64,000 nucleotides of DNA from Strigops habroptila (Eukaryota > Chordata > Aves > Psittaciformes > Psittacidae): positions 9,938,992-10,002,991 of the forward strand of contig NC_044283.2 in assembly GCF_004027225.2 (NCBI RefSeq). The letters run 5' to 3'. The notes under the pieces were generated by a model that did no database searches, was not told the origin of the DNA, and saw only the letters and a list, made by a program, of their open reading frames with translations. This document shows positions 24,375 through 38,350 of the stretch, in pieces (the first letter of the stretch is position 1; the number at the start of each line of letters is the position of its first letter). The translations under genes and the position numbers were made by a program.

Positions 24375-27300
24375 CTTTAAAAATTCCTTTAAGAAACCCC
24401 TTTAGTTAAATTTTTCCAGCTAAACTCTTTTAGTTTAAGGATGAAGAAGGTGCAGGAAGCTAACTAGGCACACACTGGTTAGTAAAACTATAGAAACTTT
24501 CTATAGCCTATTGGACTACAGAAAATTTTATGATCTGCTTAACAGTCAAGGCTATTTTTAAGCTCAGCTTAAACAAACACTTAAAAATGCAAGGTAAAAT
24601 CACTTTGGTAGTGATAAAAGAGATTTTAGTTTGACATTTTAACCCTAAAGTAAGGTTAGGACTTCAGATAGTGTGAACTGATGTATCTCTGGTGATCTCA
24701 AGAGTTTGTTTGCAGGACCTTGTACCTTCCTCGATACTTGTCCTAATATCTGCTTAGGCTCCTGGGTACCTCTTTTCCACCTGTGTCCCTGTGCCAGCTC
24801 TCACGCCGCATCCAAGGAGCGGCTCCCACACTTTTCCAGCTGCAAACCTGGCCAGGTGAGTCAAACCTGCCCCTGTTGCTGAGGCCTCATCTCGCAGCCT
24901 TGTGCTCGCTGCTTAAGATACAAATGATTGGTGCGGTGGTTTTCGTATAACAACTTAATAGTTATAATACTCGTCTCAGAAGTGGTCGAGCATGGGTTTG
25001 GGTCCTTCTTCTCCCAAGGGATATTCAAATCCACCTGTCCCTTCCCAGGCTGTAGGCAACCTCTCAGCCCTTCCTATTGAAGTTGTGCCATGGTGCGGAG
25101 AGGGATTCGCAGAGCTGGAGAGCAGCAGCAAGTGGGAGCCTGACTGTGGTGTACTAGCTGGGACCTCCCCTGAAGGGCGGTGGGGAGCAGGTATCTGGCG
25201 GCGTTCCCAAGGCTGCTGACTACAAGCTTTGCATTAAAACATCACGGGATAAAAATCAAAACCAGCCCTGGAGGCAGAGTCCAAATCCAGCACCCATCTC
25301 CATAGGGAGAGGATGCAACCACCTTGCCCTGGCAGCGGGTGCTGTTTTTGTGGCACCCCAACCACTCCCTCTTCCTCCAGCCACGTCTTTAAATGGAAGC
25401 TGGAGCGGCTGCTCCCGTGTACTGATGGCAGAGCTGTGTTGAGGAGCGTTAACCATGCTCACGGCTTCCCAAACACAACTGAGCTTTCACGGGTGTAAGT
25501 GCTAACAGGTTCAGCTTGGCCAAAATGGTTGGATCTCAGCATGGAGGAAGAAAAGCTTGAGGTACCCAAATACCTTCTTTTCGTGAAAAAATGGGTTCCT
25601 GTGGACTGTTAGGCACCTAATCCGTTATTTTCTTGGAGGAGGGGAGAGGTCATGGCTCATTTAGCTCTGTCTTAAACTTGGAGATTGTTTCTGTTGTGAT
25701 ACTCTAGGTATTAGGCACCTCTGTGGCTTTGAGGACCTCGCCTTAAGTGAATCGAGGCCGTGTTTCATTTTGAGATGTGACTGAAGGATGTACAAGGTTG
25801 ACTTCAGCTCTGGAGCGTCCATTTCTCTTTTGAAAGTTACTTCAGCTCCACAGTCATTTAGAAGCTTTTGACATGTTTCTTCTTGGAACAGGCTCTGGCT
25901 TCTCCTTGTGCAAAATAGAGATAACAATACCTACAGGACACACTGATTCTCTGAAGGGACAGCATGCTGATCATTGAGCAGTAACTCACTTATGGAAGAG
26001 TTTGGCAGATGAGAGAAAAGCTGAGGCAAAATTACATCCACTTGGTGGCCTGTGTGAGGCTGGGATGTGTTTTAAAGACACACCTTTGGCTGGCAGTGGC
26101 AAGATGTGTGAACGAGGATGTTTATCACATTCTTTTGGCTTAAAGTGAGTAGGAATGAGGTTATTGAACGCTCATGGGCTGATTCAAGTCATTTATGATG
26201 CGACTGTGTAGCATGGGGAATATGTTTGTGCTGTTTGCAAGGCTAGAGTTTGCAAACTGAACTAAACCCACCTCACCAAGCCTTTACCAGATAACCGTGG
26301 CTGAGCACTGCTGACCTTCCCCTTCAATTGCAACAAAACGTTTGCTCGCTCCCCTTCCCACATAGTTCTGTGTTCTGCCAAACTCTCTCTCCCCCAGACA
26401 CCAAGTTCTGCTCCGGGCCAGTGATGTGCTGCGAGGACTCCTGCGCTGACTTCAAGGCTCATGGAGGATCTTCTGTTCCTAGGACAGCAGGTACTGAAGG
26501 TTTTCTTCCACACCATAAATCCCCCAAAGCTATAACAGTGTGGGTTTGTGTATTGAGCCTGTGCCTCCCTTCTGCTCCACCTCTGGAAAGCTAGGCAGGG
26601 GAATAGGGCAGTTTCAGGGCGGCCGTTGCCAAGCGTGGAGCTGCTGCGCTGTCTTCTCTTCAGCCAGAGGAGGTCGAGTCAGGCACTGTTTCAGTCCCTT
26701 GTAAGGAGTCACTTCACAGGTCTGTACCCTGTGGACAGAGGAGTCCATGTTATAATACCTGCTTTCTGTGGTGACTGCTGATTTGGGTTTTTATAGGGTT
26801 TAACTGATCAGTGCTTTGTCTTTGACCCCATTTGCTCTCTTCTCTGAGGGTGTTGTGTGACTGGGCCATTCTGAGGTGATAGGCAGTAGTCCGGCAGGGA
26901 TGTATTTGAAAATAGGTTGACTTTTAACATTTCTTCACAGTTTAGGGTCCAACAACCATTTGTGTCTCATGGCAGACATGCCTTCTTACAATCCCGTATG
27001 GGACTGGCAGTCGGTCTCGTCGTCTCCAGTGAGCTTTTACATGCAGAATTTTCTGATGAGAATATTGCTTAAAGACAGACAAAATAAGTTCTCTTTTAGG
27101 TGATTCTTCTGTAAAACTACAGCGCACAGAAGAACATCTTGTGGCATCCAGGCATGATTTTAATTTTTAGCAGTCTTAGATTTCTCCCGAGATGGTGCAG
27201 TCTGTAGGGACATGCAATGCGTTTGTGAAGGTTTGGAGGGGAAATACAATGTTCTTGCACTTCCTGAGGGTTAATCTGGATGGAGAGAACTTTCCCTGGG

Positions 27301-27405
27301 CTCTACAGTGAGGAGATGGCCTGGTCTTCCTTCAGCTGTCCCTTCCTCTTCTCTTCCAAGACTTCTGTTAGAATAGTTGCTATTAGAAACCAACCAGGTA
27401 AAATA

Positions 27406-27493
27406 ATGTATGTATGTGTGTGTGTGTGTATACATATCTTTATGTATATAAAATGAAAAAGTATATATGTGTGTATATGTATGTGTATGTATA
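27406..27493. repeat. TG/TA microsatellite
   Basis: This is an 88-base simple repeat of GTAT, TG and TA units with one short A-rich interruption. It is probably polymorphic. Confidence 0.9.
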
Positions 27494-29989
27494 AACAGGC
27501 AGCAGCAGAGATGTTTGCTCTCTGACAATAATTATCGCAAATGGAAATTAGAACCTTATTCACAAGATTAACTTACTGGTTTACTGGGATTTCATACAGA
27601 ATAGAGCATTTGGGAATGAGAAAGTTGATTTTTCACCATTTCTGAGTGCACTGCAGTTGTAGCATGTTAATAATCTAAAACAAAGCTGGTCTTCCTTTCC
27701 CATATTATAGTGTGTCAAAATTAGTGGGAAGCATCTAAACTGGCTTAAAAGCAAGAGTGGTTCCAGAAACTTGGACTGATAACTCACACCACCTGTAATA
27801 TTTTAAATGCTTAGACGGGAACTGGCATGTGATCCCTGCCTGAGGGAGTTCTCATTTGTAAGATAGAAATGACATAGGGAAGCAGAGTAGAATAGAGCAC
27901 AGTAATGTTTAGAAAACATTTCCAGCAATAAGATGTATAAAATACTCTCCAAATATTCCCAATAGTTGTGGTGACTTGTGTTCAGGATTCTCTTCTGCCT
28001 TTACAGTGGAAGAAACCAGAAAATGTGTATTCCTGTCAAAGCAAACACTAGTAACGATATACCTGATCCTGCTTTTGTGACTATGAATTTTATTACTGAG
28101 TGTAGTGTCTGGTTCTGACATTCCAAGGGCTGTTTTCTGTTGCTTCAAAACCTTTTTGGGCCTGTCTTTCAGCTTTCATCTCTGGTTAAATGACTTCTTA
28201 TAACCCCGCAAGGCACTTCAGAAGCAGCACGTCAATTTTTGTGTCTGGGGGTCTGCCATGACCCAGCATTATGGCTTTTACCCAGAGGCTGGTGGAAGCC
28301 TGGATGTCAGTTGTCGTTATCTGATAGCCATGTACAATACCCAGAGAGGCACCGTGCAGATCAGAGGTCAGGGATGGAGCTGCAGATCAGTCAATGAAAG
28401 AATTTGGTTGTTGTGGAAGCAGGTTAAAGCAGAGACCAATGCGAGTTACGGTAGCTGGGTTTTGGCTGGGTGTCGTGCTGTTCTCCAGATTTCAGGAGGC
28501 AGAGAAGATCAGGGAGTTGATCAGGAATATTTCATGTAATGTCAAACAGCTCTTGTCAGGCTTGCTCCTTTGTTTTCAGAAAGGCAGGGTGATATTTTGG
28601 AAAACGTTTACTATCGTGGTGTTGCTAGACTGGTTTTACAGAGAGAAGACATGGAGAAGGGTTTGTCTTGTCCCATTTATCGAGGATGTCCCAAGTCCCT
28701 ATTTCCCAGGTGTGTGTTGGGCTGTCCAACCACTCCAGCTCGTGTGTTCAGTGGTCCTGCCAGATCAGCACTTCACTGAAGTTCCCTGTAATGTATTCAC
28801 AAAAAGTGATAAAACATTCCATGAGAGGCCTCAAGGAATGATTAGTTTAATCTTCAATTAGTTCCCGCTGAGACTTGATGAGAAATCATTTGAAAAGGTA
28901 TGCATGAGCTTTAATACAATCTGCCTGTCCGGTTATCATGAAGCACAGTGTGCAGAGAGGGAAGATGTTACAAATGGGGAAAACCAGGATACTAGCATTG
29001 AATATTTCACACTGCTGCCTGTGGTAAGTTTTTGGTTTGCTTGAGTGGCTTCAGCCACTGGGATTTGCTACGGGGCATTAAGGACAGCGTGAGGAAGTCA
29101 GTACAAACAGTATGTTCAAGCATGGAAGCCGTCACTGTTGGGTTAAAGTTGCAGTGTATTGGCTAGGAGAGAATATTTTCATTTACATGGCTAGTGAGGT
29201 CCTGACAAAAAGCAGTCGTTCTTGTTGCTTTCTGTTTGCACAGCGAATGAAAAACACTGGCCACTTCAATGAAAGAGAGTGAGATACTGGGTTTTTTAGA
29301 TGGTTTTGTGTTGTTTCTCTGCAATCAGATAGTGGTTCCTTTTTGCTTTATGTGGAAGGTCTCTGGTCCCACAGTCATTGAAGCTGTTTTATATAACCAA
29401 TAAATCCCAACTTTCTGAGGAATTGAATATTTCATTAGAACATGTAGATCCAGAAGTGCTCTTTCTGGCTATGCAGAAACCTGTCAACTGAATATTTAGG
29501 AATGAAACAAAATAAGAATTCCCTAGTGCCATTCACATCTGCTATGGACTCCATTCGGACGGCTTGTCTGTACTTGCATTTCGCACTGGATGTCTCTGCG
29601 TCTTTGTGGTTTTAGGTTTCATACATTTTAGGTCTACATTTCCACCCCCCCCGCCAAACATCTGGGTTAGTTTCCTTATGATGGGTATGCCCAGGCCCCT
29701 GTGGAGTTTGACTGGAAATAGGTAGGCTCTACACTACTGAAAATCTGGTCTGTAGCTCTTCAGTTTTCTTACTCTTCAGAATAACCTTTGCTCACCTACT
29801 GGAGGTGTCTTTGCTGCCAAAAAAGAGTAATTTGAGTGCTCACTAATCTGCTGTAGGTGAACTGAGTCCTGTTAATCCTTAATTTAAAGTAATCTTCTTG
29901 ATTGCACTCATATCTCGGCAGAGAAATGGATGGTGGCAGGTACTCTGTCACTCCTTTTGGTAGTATTAGCTTTGCTTGCCTCTGAATGT
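27494..29989. other. Intergenic sequence without recognised features
   Basis: I see no gene, repeat family or RNA here. Two overlapping plus-strand open frames at 28258-28861 lie in moderately GC-rich sequence but show no recognisable domain. A C-run of 9 occurs near 29645. Confidence 0.5.
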
Positions 29990-30222
29990 GCATCCAAGGA
30001 AATTGAAATTGGACATTAGGAAAAGGTTCTTCACTGGGAGGGTGGTCGGTCACTTGAAGAGGCTTCCCAGGGACATGATCATGGCACCAAACCTGCCAGA
30101 GTTCAAGGAGTACCCGGACAATGCTCTTAGTCATATGGTTTAGTTGTAGGTAGTCCTGTAGAGAGCAGGGAGTTGGACTGAATGGTGCTTATGGGTCCCT
30201 TCCAGTTTGAGATATTCTATGA
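29990..30222 (+). mobile_element. CR1 LINE 3' end (plus orientation)
   Basis: The sequence follows the CR1 3' region in the sense direction. It has TTGGACATTAGGAAAAGGTT, then TTCACTGGGAGGGTGGTCGG, CCAGGGACATGATCATGGCA, CTGCCAGAGTTCAAGGAG and GCTCTTAGTCATATGGTT, and ends in GATATTCTATGAG. These encode the tail of the reverse transcriptase frame and the 3' UTR. The copy is 5'-truncated, as most CR1 insertions are, and has several small changes, so it is immobile. Only one unit of the terminal octamer remains. Confidence 0.93.
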
Positions 30223-33200
30223 GTACCCACGTTAAGGTGGGTATTTACAGGCAAGCAAATCACACTGCTTTTTCCTGCACAGACGTACACTTAGGGCGCA
30301 TCCTCTGTTTACAACACTGAATGCCGCGTTGAATGAAAAGCAGTGGCAAGGGTTTTAAAATCACTGGTGGTACTGGACAGCTGGTGTTGGACATGGAAAA
30401 GTTTGCATCCAGAAGTATTCAGTGGGAGTGCATTAGTTCAGGAGAGCTTATGAAAGGAGGCAGAGGGACTTCCTCAGGCTGGCCAGAGTGCTGCTGCGTG
30501 CGACGGCTAGAAAGAGTTTCTTTGATTCATGGGCTTGATGGGTTTGCTGGCAGCATTTCACTGAGGCCAAGAGGAAGCTAAGACACACTCCTTGGCTTAG
30601 TGATAGAAGTTAATGCCTTCGAATTGGAGGAGCACACTAAGGCTGGAATATAAACTGAACCCTGATGGCTGGAGAGTGGTTCGAGCAGATCTGTGTGTGA
30701 TAAACAACAGGGAGCCATGGAGGGGGAAAAACAGCTGGAAAAAGCCGGGAGTCAATGAGGAACCTAAAAGCAATTGCAGTACATGCTTGTGGCGAAGGCA
30801 GCGAGAGGAGATGTGGGGTTCCAGGGCAGAAGGCTGGCTGGAGGCAGCACATTTGGATGTGAGAGGGGGAGATGACCTCTCCCGGCTCTCCCTGGGATGT
30901 CCATGGAACAAGACTGTGCATGCTATAAATCAAGAGGAATCACAGGACCCCAAATACTGGCAAACCACTTTGTGTTAAAAGGGGCAACATTATGCGCATG
31001 TTGCAATAAACCTTTCTATGTTGAGACGGGTCATCCTCCTGCCTAGTGCAAGACGTGAGAGCTAATGCTTAAGTTCCCAATACCGTATTTGTCTTGGAGC
31101 TGCAACTTGGTGTCCTGGTAGCTGAAGAATTTGCGTGGATCATTGGCGCAAAGAAAGAACTCATCCTTTCAGGGGAGGCATCTGCAAACAAACACAGACC
31201 ATTCAGGACTTCACAGGCCCTGTCAGTAGCTCTCTGATGGGGCACTAAACTCCCCTGAAAGACTCTGAGCATGGAATTGGGCATATTGTCAAGACCAACT
31301 GCAACTTACTGTGTGATACTTCCAGTTCAGTCCCTTGAAAGCCGTACATGTTTCCCGTACAAGGACACAGATGCTGTGGGATGGCAGCCTGTCCCAGAAA
31401 TGGCAGCTACCTCTTGTACAGTCTCAACTTCCATTAGCAACCACTTAAGCAGATAAGCTCTCGGGCTATCACAGTGGTGCTAGTGAATTTGGTTTTACTT
31501 ATCTTCTTGGCAGCTCTCAGGTCAGGCAGTCTTTTATGACATTGTCTGAACTTTATAGGTTGCAACACTTCTCTCAAATTTCCATTCCTGAGGCTGCCTT
31601 GCAGTAATACCCAAAACACCATTTACATCTTAGCATTTAAATCTTTTATGAGCTGATACAAAACTCTCCTGTGCCCTAAATATTTTATCTGAAATATTTT
31701 TTCATCTTGTAAATTTTCCTCTGCGGGGATGGAGAGCTGAGGGAACCCCTGCGAGGTGAAAGGTTGGCAGCTGGGGGTAGAAGGAGAGTTAGAGAAGCTC
31801 CTATCTCACCTTGGCTGATACCTTTGATTTTGTAATGCTTTTTACTTACAAAACCTGTGGCTGAATAAACTGCAGAACAGCACGACTTAATCCCACGACT
31901 GTCCCCCACCAAGACGCTATGGTGTGAGGCATTCCCCATCCATGTTGGAGTAATTGCTGAGCTCACCTGGACGTGGCTGTGAGTGGAGGGCAGGGGACCA
32001 CAAAAGACCGGAGCCTCCCTGCATCCGTCACAGACCTTGGCAGGGAGTCAGGGAGAGACAGCACGGGGATGCAACAGCTGCTTGGTGGATGCAGCAGGCT
32101 GCCAAGCTAGTAGCAAGCTCGGAGCGGCGAGGCCAGGCTTCTGGCAGGGAATTGCCAGCAACTTGCGCTGCAGTTTCTCTGAGGTTGCTGGAAAAGGGCC
32201 CAAACCACTCTCCTTTCTGGAAGAGCGAACAGCAAGCTAGAACCCATTTATTCGGTGCAGCGCTAATGCTTGCCACCACAACGGTGCAAAAACTTGCTTA
32301 GCTGGAGTCTGTGCCAGTGCCAAGCTCCCTACACTTGGCTTGCTCTCATCTCAGTCCGGGGGACGGCTTCTCACTAATGGATCAATGAATTGATAACCTC
32401 CTTCAAGCATTTATTTAAATATCACTACCTTTTGCGCTGCTGTTAGCAAGCGATGACATCAGCAGCATTAATTCTTGCTGGGGTAGAAACGATGCCCTGT
32501 GCAGCCACAGCAGCCCCATTGTCAAACCAGCTGCATCATCTGGTTTTCTGTGACACAGCATATTTCTCCTGTCATGAGTCATGGGAACGTCACTCAGCTC
32601 AAGGCACAGAAGACTTCCGTGCAACAGGGAGTATTTCTCTTCTTTTGTGATGCATCTCAAATCTAAACTGGATTAAATCATGGTCTGTTCTAAAGCAAAC
32701 TGTTTAGAACAGGTTCTCAGAGGAATTTACTTCTTAAAGAGAAATATTTGCATAGCATTTCAGGAGCAGTTTTTAATGAACTAGACACTTCCCAGCATGT
32801 AGCTTGCTGAAATGTGCTAAAACCCAAACACGAGCAGGAGGACTTATGGACTAACTCCTGCAAGCAGTCAGGGCAAAAATCATTTCTTTCAAGTGGGATT
32901 TGGGAAACCGTTCGTTAGGAACCAGTGATTTTATTTGCAATCTGATTCGTTGCTTGCTAACAGAAAAGGAGTTTATCTGATACTACATACTGCAGGGTTG
33001 TTCCATATGCAAAGGACCTGCAAATGATTTCTTAAGAGTAATCAAATCTCAGAAATGCTCTGTTTGCTATAAATTGAGCTAGGAGTATGACACGTGCAGA
33101 ACTGATGCCTGCTCTCTATACTATACAATGGAATTGTTAAGAATATTGCCTTTCTCTCTCTCTCTGTGCCTGAAAATGTAGGAACATGTGTGACTGAAAG

Positions 33201-36200
33201 TTCATGTAGTCTGGCATCCTGCCTCCATGTGTTGTAAGTGCCAGACAGTTTGGGTATAGTTATTTACAACTTCTGGACATAAGGGATTCTTCCCCCCCAC
33301 CCCCCATTATGCTAAACTGGGGTCTGCAGCATGAGCGTGTGTGTTTCTGTTAAAAAAATACAAAGTAACAAAAAAATTCTTAGTATTGTGATTTTTTAAT
33401 CTAATTACTATCAACATACCAGTATACACCTGGTTTCTCCAAGTAGTGAATTTCTTGTGTTCTCTGCAGTCCATGAGCTCCTTCTTCTCAAGCCCCACAC
33501 AATTCCAGTTCTCCCCCTTGTCTGTGCTAATGCCTCCGGGTCTGACCACAAAAACTGCTGAAGCCCCGTTTCCCAGCTCGTCTGCATTCACCTCGCTGTC
33601 TCTCGCCATCCTTCTCCCTCCAACTGAATGTCTGTGCAAAGCTGGCTTCCATGGTTACTACTAAAATAGGCAAAGGAGATATTTTTGGTCAGAATCTGCC
33701 AGTTCAGCAAGATCAAAATGCTTTTGGGAAATGTTCTGATTACAGTGAAATTCAAGCAGGATGTGGTCTAGCTAAATGAAATCAAAACCCTCTCCAGCTG
33801 CCTCCAGCTCACCTGCGCCTTCTCAGTCCATCCTCCTGGGCTGCCCTGTGCCCTGCTCACCATCACAGAAACCTGCCACACAGAGGGCCCTGTTGCAGGA
33901 CGTTTAGGTGGAAGTGTGTATTTTTCTTATTCTTTTTGTTCTGAGTGTTGACATATCATGACCTTCCCTGCTCTGTGTCAGCCAGGATGCCTTCTCCTCA
34001 GCCAGCTTCCTCCAGAGCACCAATTTCCGTTGTCAGGCTTCTTTGCAGGTATTGTTTTAGATGCACGTAAAAGCTATTCAACCATGCAATGGTCTTTTCT
34101 CAGTAGTGTATTGCTGTCACTTGTCCCTCCTGGTCAATCCTGATTTTTTCCCCTTGTGGCATGTCCCAGTTTGGTTTTAGGACCCTCTGATGAAAGGGCC
34201 TGTCCTTTTTTTGTGTACCTTGAAACACCTACTGTACTCCTCAGCCTGAATATTTTCTTTCTGTCTTTGTAATAGGACCTCCTGCAGTTTGGAAAGCTTT
34301 CTGCTTCCTTTACAAATGCTGTTATATTGTTAATGTCCCTCACAGGTATTAGGACATCATGAGCTGTGGTTTGTGTGTAGCTTTACAGCACTGACCCGAT
34401 GGCTCTGTGTTCACAACCCTTATGATTTTCTGTAACTTCTGAGTCTTTGCAAACCCACGACTCCATCACCCAAGGAGACTGGCAAACTGAAGGGGTGCAT
34501 GGACCTTTATTAGAGTTCCCAAGCCCAGCTCCACTGTCTGAAAGGCACTTCTATACCTTAGGGTGAGCTCCTGGTTTCCAGCACTCTCCTGAGCATAACA
34601 GCTTCACTGCCATGGACCTGTTGGTTAAATAGAGGAGAGAAGAAGGCAGCTTCTCCTCCATGATCGCCTGTCCCTGCCTGTCTCCTCTGGCCAAGCTTTT
34701 CAGAAGTAGAGGATTTCTTGCCTCATTGCCTTTATCCATCTTTGCAAATTGCAGTGTGCAGTGGTCAGAGACACTAAACCCACCATTTTCAGTAAGACTT
34801 TAGAAAGTGGGCATTTTAGCCCAATACACAGCAAAATGTGGGGCAGGTGACCACCCCCAACTCGTGCAAACAGCCTTTTCGAACTTAAAACACAGTATCC
34901 GCTGCACTGCAAACCCCAACGTGTTACGCTCCTGGTGGGCCAGATTGGAGGATTGCAATGAGCCATGACAAGCTTGTACTTTGGACAATCTTGCTTTCAA
35001 CAGCTTGCCTCAAACACAAAAGGCTGCAAGCAGCTTTATTTTTTGAGTTATATGTAATCAAGACATTACTGGATGGTCTGCTGAAATACCCATGTGTTTT
35101 AGGGAGCTGGACCTGTGTCTTTGAGAGGTGATGCATACTTCTGATGGCCCTCCAACGGGGACCTCCTCCTTCCAGTGTCACTGCTCTGAGTTGCTGCCTG
35201 CAAGGGTGTTCGGTGCCTTTAGGGCTAAAACTGGGATGAGGCCAAGTGGACTCCAGACTCGTGGACTCAAGACTTATCTGAACAAAACCCAATGTACTTC
35301 CATTTTTGAAATCCAAACAGGCCTGACCTGTGCGTCAGCACCTCTATAGGCAGCTGCCCATTTGGGTTGCAGACAGAAATACGTTTAGGAGAAGCTGCAG
35401 AAATTTTTTTGCATCCTAATGGAATAAATTCTGCTTTGCCAAGAAGGTGCTGCCTCACTTCTCCTACCACAATCCCATCAGCAGGATGGGACATGCTCTT
35501 CTGTAATAACAGTTTAATGGCTTACAGTTTGTGGGTTGAGCTCTGATAATTGAGTGACTAGAGCTGTTATCTCCCTACAAACACAAGGGAAAACACCTTT
35601 CCCTAAAACTTGGCTAAAGGAAGTTTTATTTGGCGCACGTTAACCCACATTTGCAAAGCTGAAGGCTGTACACACAGTCAGTTAGCAGAGATCACTCAAA
35701 GTATAGTCAACAGATACGTTAGGATTAATGGAGTTGTCTGAACTCTGACATAGAAACATCTACAGGCGAACTTCATTAGATCCACATCTGTGAATGAGAA
35801 ACCCTTCTACTCTGTTTGGGGCTTGTTATCTTTAGAGGTCACCATGAAAGGTGGAAGAGCTGTGAGAGCTATTATTCAAGCTGGTACATATTGATTGCAA
35901 AAAAAGGTAGGATGTTTAGACATGGTACGAAGAACAGATTTGTGAGAGGATCATTAAATTCATGTTCCTCTGTGCTCTTAGGAGCAGGTGTGCATTAAAA
36001 GGAAGGGCATGAGTGAGATTCTTCATCCCACTGAGGTCAACGTTCATAAAAATATCTTCTAGACTTGTCATTTCAGTGCCCATCAGAGGAGGGACTGGGG
36101 TGAGCAGGAGGGTGGAGGAGAGCAGCTTTCTTCTACAGAGGGAAGCCATCAACAAAGGTATCCTCAGAAACTCCATTATGTATTCTGGTGGTTTCCAAGA

Positions 36201-38205
36201 GAGGCAACATCCTTATTTTATCGATGAGAACAGTTACAGCTTCAGTTGCTTGTGGGGTACTCGGTGCCAGGCTGGTCCTTGGTCTGGAGGAGGCTGATGC
36301 TGGAGCGCTCTGGCGTCAGCAGAGACGTCAGAGTAGAGCGCGTGAGGGATGTCAGTGCCAAGTGCATTGGTGCCTTTGGTCTGGCAGAGTTGCAGTTTGT
36401 CGTGCCAGCAGTTATTCTGGGTTTGGTGACCCGCCAGTCTGAGGTACATGTTGAGTCTTGGCTGGCCTCTAGCTTGAGCCGGGCAAGATGCAGCTGAGTG
36501 CTGACAGAGCTGCTCCTTGCAGTGCCCCCATCCTGGGGAGGGACAGCTCTCACTCCTGCAGGGCTGCTCTTCCCCTAAAGGTTTGCTGGTCCCATCTTAG
36601 TTGTTTCTCCTGCCTCAGGGGCCAGGACAGAGGGTTAGTGACTCCCAGGGACCATGCAGATCTGCAGAACATCAGCAGAGAGAGGCACAGCCTGGAGAGG
36701 TGGTTCTTTAACTCCCAGGCTCTGGTGAGGACTTCAGGGATTATTTTGGGGTAAAAAAGCTTTCCTTGCGTTCAGCTCCATGTAGGAGAACAGTCGTTTC
36801 ATCAACCACTTGGCTCAAGTGCTTCAGCAAGGCAGAGAAGGCATGAGGGGTCTCCACAATTAATATCAATGACTTTCTCAGAGGAGGGGATCAAACCCAA
36901 GTCCTGGAAATTTAGATTCCCCCTTGGTGCTGAGGGGAGGGGAATAAGGGACGTATTATTAGAAAGCATTTCTTTTATGTAATAGATGTTAAATAGCACT
37001 ACACCACTATATCAATCTATCAATTACACTAATAGGAGACAGCGTACAGAGAAGTTGAGATGTAAATTGTACAGGGAAACAGCCACCCACCTTCTGCAGG
37101 ATCCCGGTTTGGGGCCGAGGGCTGGGCAAGGCCCTGGCAGATGGTGTGGAGCACAAGGAGCAGCTGCGTATATGCCAGGCACATGTGGATGAAAAGGGGA
37201 AGGAATGGCTGTGGACTATCACAGAAAGAACTTGTTGCAGCTGGACAGGTTCTCCCCAACCCTATCCTGGTTGTTGTGCTTGAAACCAGATTAGAAAGAT
37301 CTCTAAAACAGAGACCATACATGTCTTCAGGTTTTTACAATGGATGCCTCTCACGCTATAGATTTCTGTGGTGTTAATCAGCATGCTCAGAACCTGGGTG
37401 GATTAAAGTCTGGGAGGGGGAAACAAATCTCCAAATTGATGATTAATGGTTAAAAAGCAAGCTTGGCTTTGCAGTGCCGTGCATTGGTCCCAAGTCAGAC
37501 TCAGTGCTGTAACAGGAGACCGATGGGGTTTCCCTCTTGGACACTCCATTGCTTCCTTAGATTCATCCTGGTGATCCCCAGCCGCTGACTGTGAGTTTGG
37601 TGCTGTTGTATGAACCTAGCTGCCTGGAGCCCTAGGTTAAGTGATGGGAATTGCAAAACAAAACAATAAATTAATAAAATGAATGTGTCACCAGCTGATC
37701 CTCTTCTGACCACCATCTGTCCCCTGATCATGTGGTATCTCCCAGCTGGCCACCCAAGAGACAAACCATGCAAGATCATCATCACAACATATGCTGCTAT
37801 TTACACATTTTTAAAGGTAATAGTTGCTAGGCTGTCATATTAGTAGTTAAAAGTAGTTATTTGGAAGCTAAGGGATTTGGGTTTTTTTCTCCTGTTTTAA
37901 GGAAGGCAGTGACTCAGCAGGTACATTTCTGACAGAGACACATTCCAGAGACATAATCAGTGGAAGTTCCTATATACAGTATATGTGATTCCCCTTCCTT
38001 GTACTATGGTATGCTGTTGTGCCTTTTGTAATAAACAATAGACTAAATAAATTAGAAAGAAGGCAACGATACTACAGGTTTTACTAGTGTACCTTTTAGG
38101 AACATTACGTGCTCTCTTTGCCTTCTCCAGGATGCAAACCAAGCTGTGCATTTTTTAACTATTGTTAAGATTGAGGATGTGGTTATGAGAAGACTTACAA
38201 TTTAT
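30223..38205. other. HTT-MSANTD1 intergenic region, right part
   Basis: No coding exon is recognised. GC-richer blocks occur at about 32.0-32.3, 36.25-36.6 and 37.1-37.25 kb. A CT dinucleotide run lies at 33151-33166 and C-runs at about 33291-33306. Many short open frames overlap on both strands in the GC-richer blocks, as expected where stop codons are rare, and none resembles a known family. Confidence 0.55.
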
Positions 38206-38350
38206 AGGATACTTAAGCATTAAGGATTGAGGCACAGAACATTTCCTGGGGATTAACGACTGACTGGGCGAGCCTCAGGCCATTAACCCCTGCCTGTCAT
38301 TAATCTTCAGGAAATGCCCTGCAGTGAGGTCCTTATTGCTGGTATATGCT
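38206..38350 (+). repeat. Long imperfect hairpin (about 125-145 bases)
   Basis: Two arms, 38240-38268 and 38288-38316, pair through CATTTCCTG with CAGGAAATG, then two positions that are G-U on the plus-strand RNA, then GATTAA with TTAATC, then GAC with GTC and GGG with CCC, with single mismatches between. Further out, after an internal loop, AGCATTAAGGA (38216-38226) pairs with TCCTTATTGCT (38330-38340) with one mismatch. The terminal loop contains a mini-stem GCCTCAGGC. The size and staggered mismatches resemble a primary microRNA hairpin, but a decayed inverted-repeat transposon is equally possible. No expression evidence is available. Confidence 0.7.

Larger units (their letters stand above)
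13981..27405. other. HTT-MSANTD1 intergenic region, middle part
   Basis: No protein-coding exon is recognised. GC-richer, gene-like composition occurs at about 14.5-16.5 kb and 25.0-26.7 kb. A strong splice-donor consensus (CAG then GTAAGG, junction 16189/16190) lies in the first of these. Stretches around 15.65-15.80, 16.79-17.06 and 18.22-18.48 kb have even, non-repetitive composition with many TAATTA/ATTAG-type homeodomain cores, an appearance common in conserved non-coding elements. That is an impression from composition only. A CR1 scrap (19246) and a small hairpin (24321) are listed separately. Confidence 0.55.

Noticed and set aside
28258..28861. Two overlapping plus-strand frames of 93 and 155 codons
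   Set aside because: No family resemblance, no acceptor or donor framing a plausible exon, and the two frames conflict.
32746..32753. ATTTGCAT octamer (another at 40708)
   Set aside because: An 8-base motif is expected a couple of times by chance in this length, and no cluster of partner motifs is evident.
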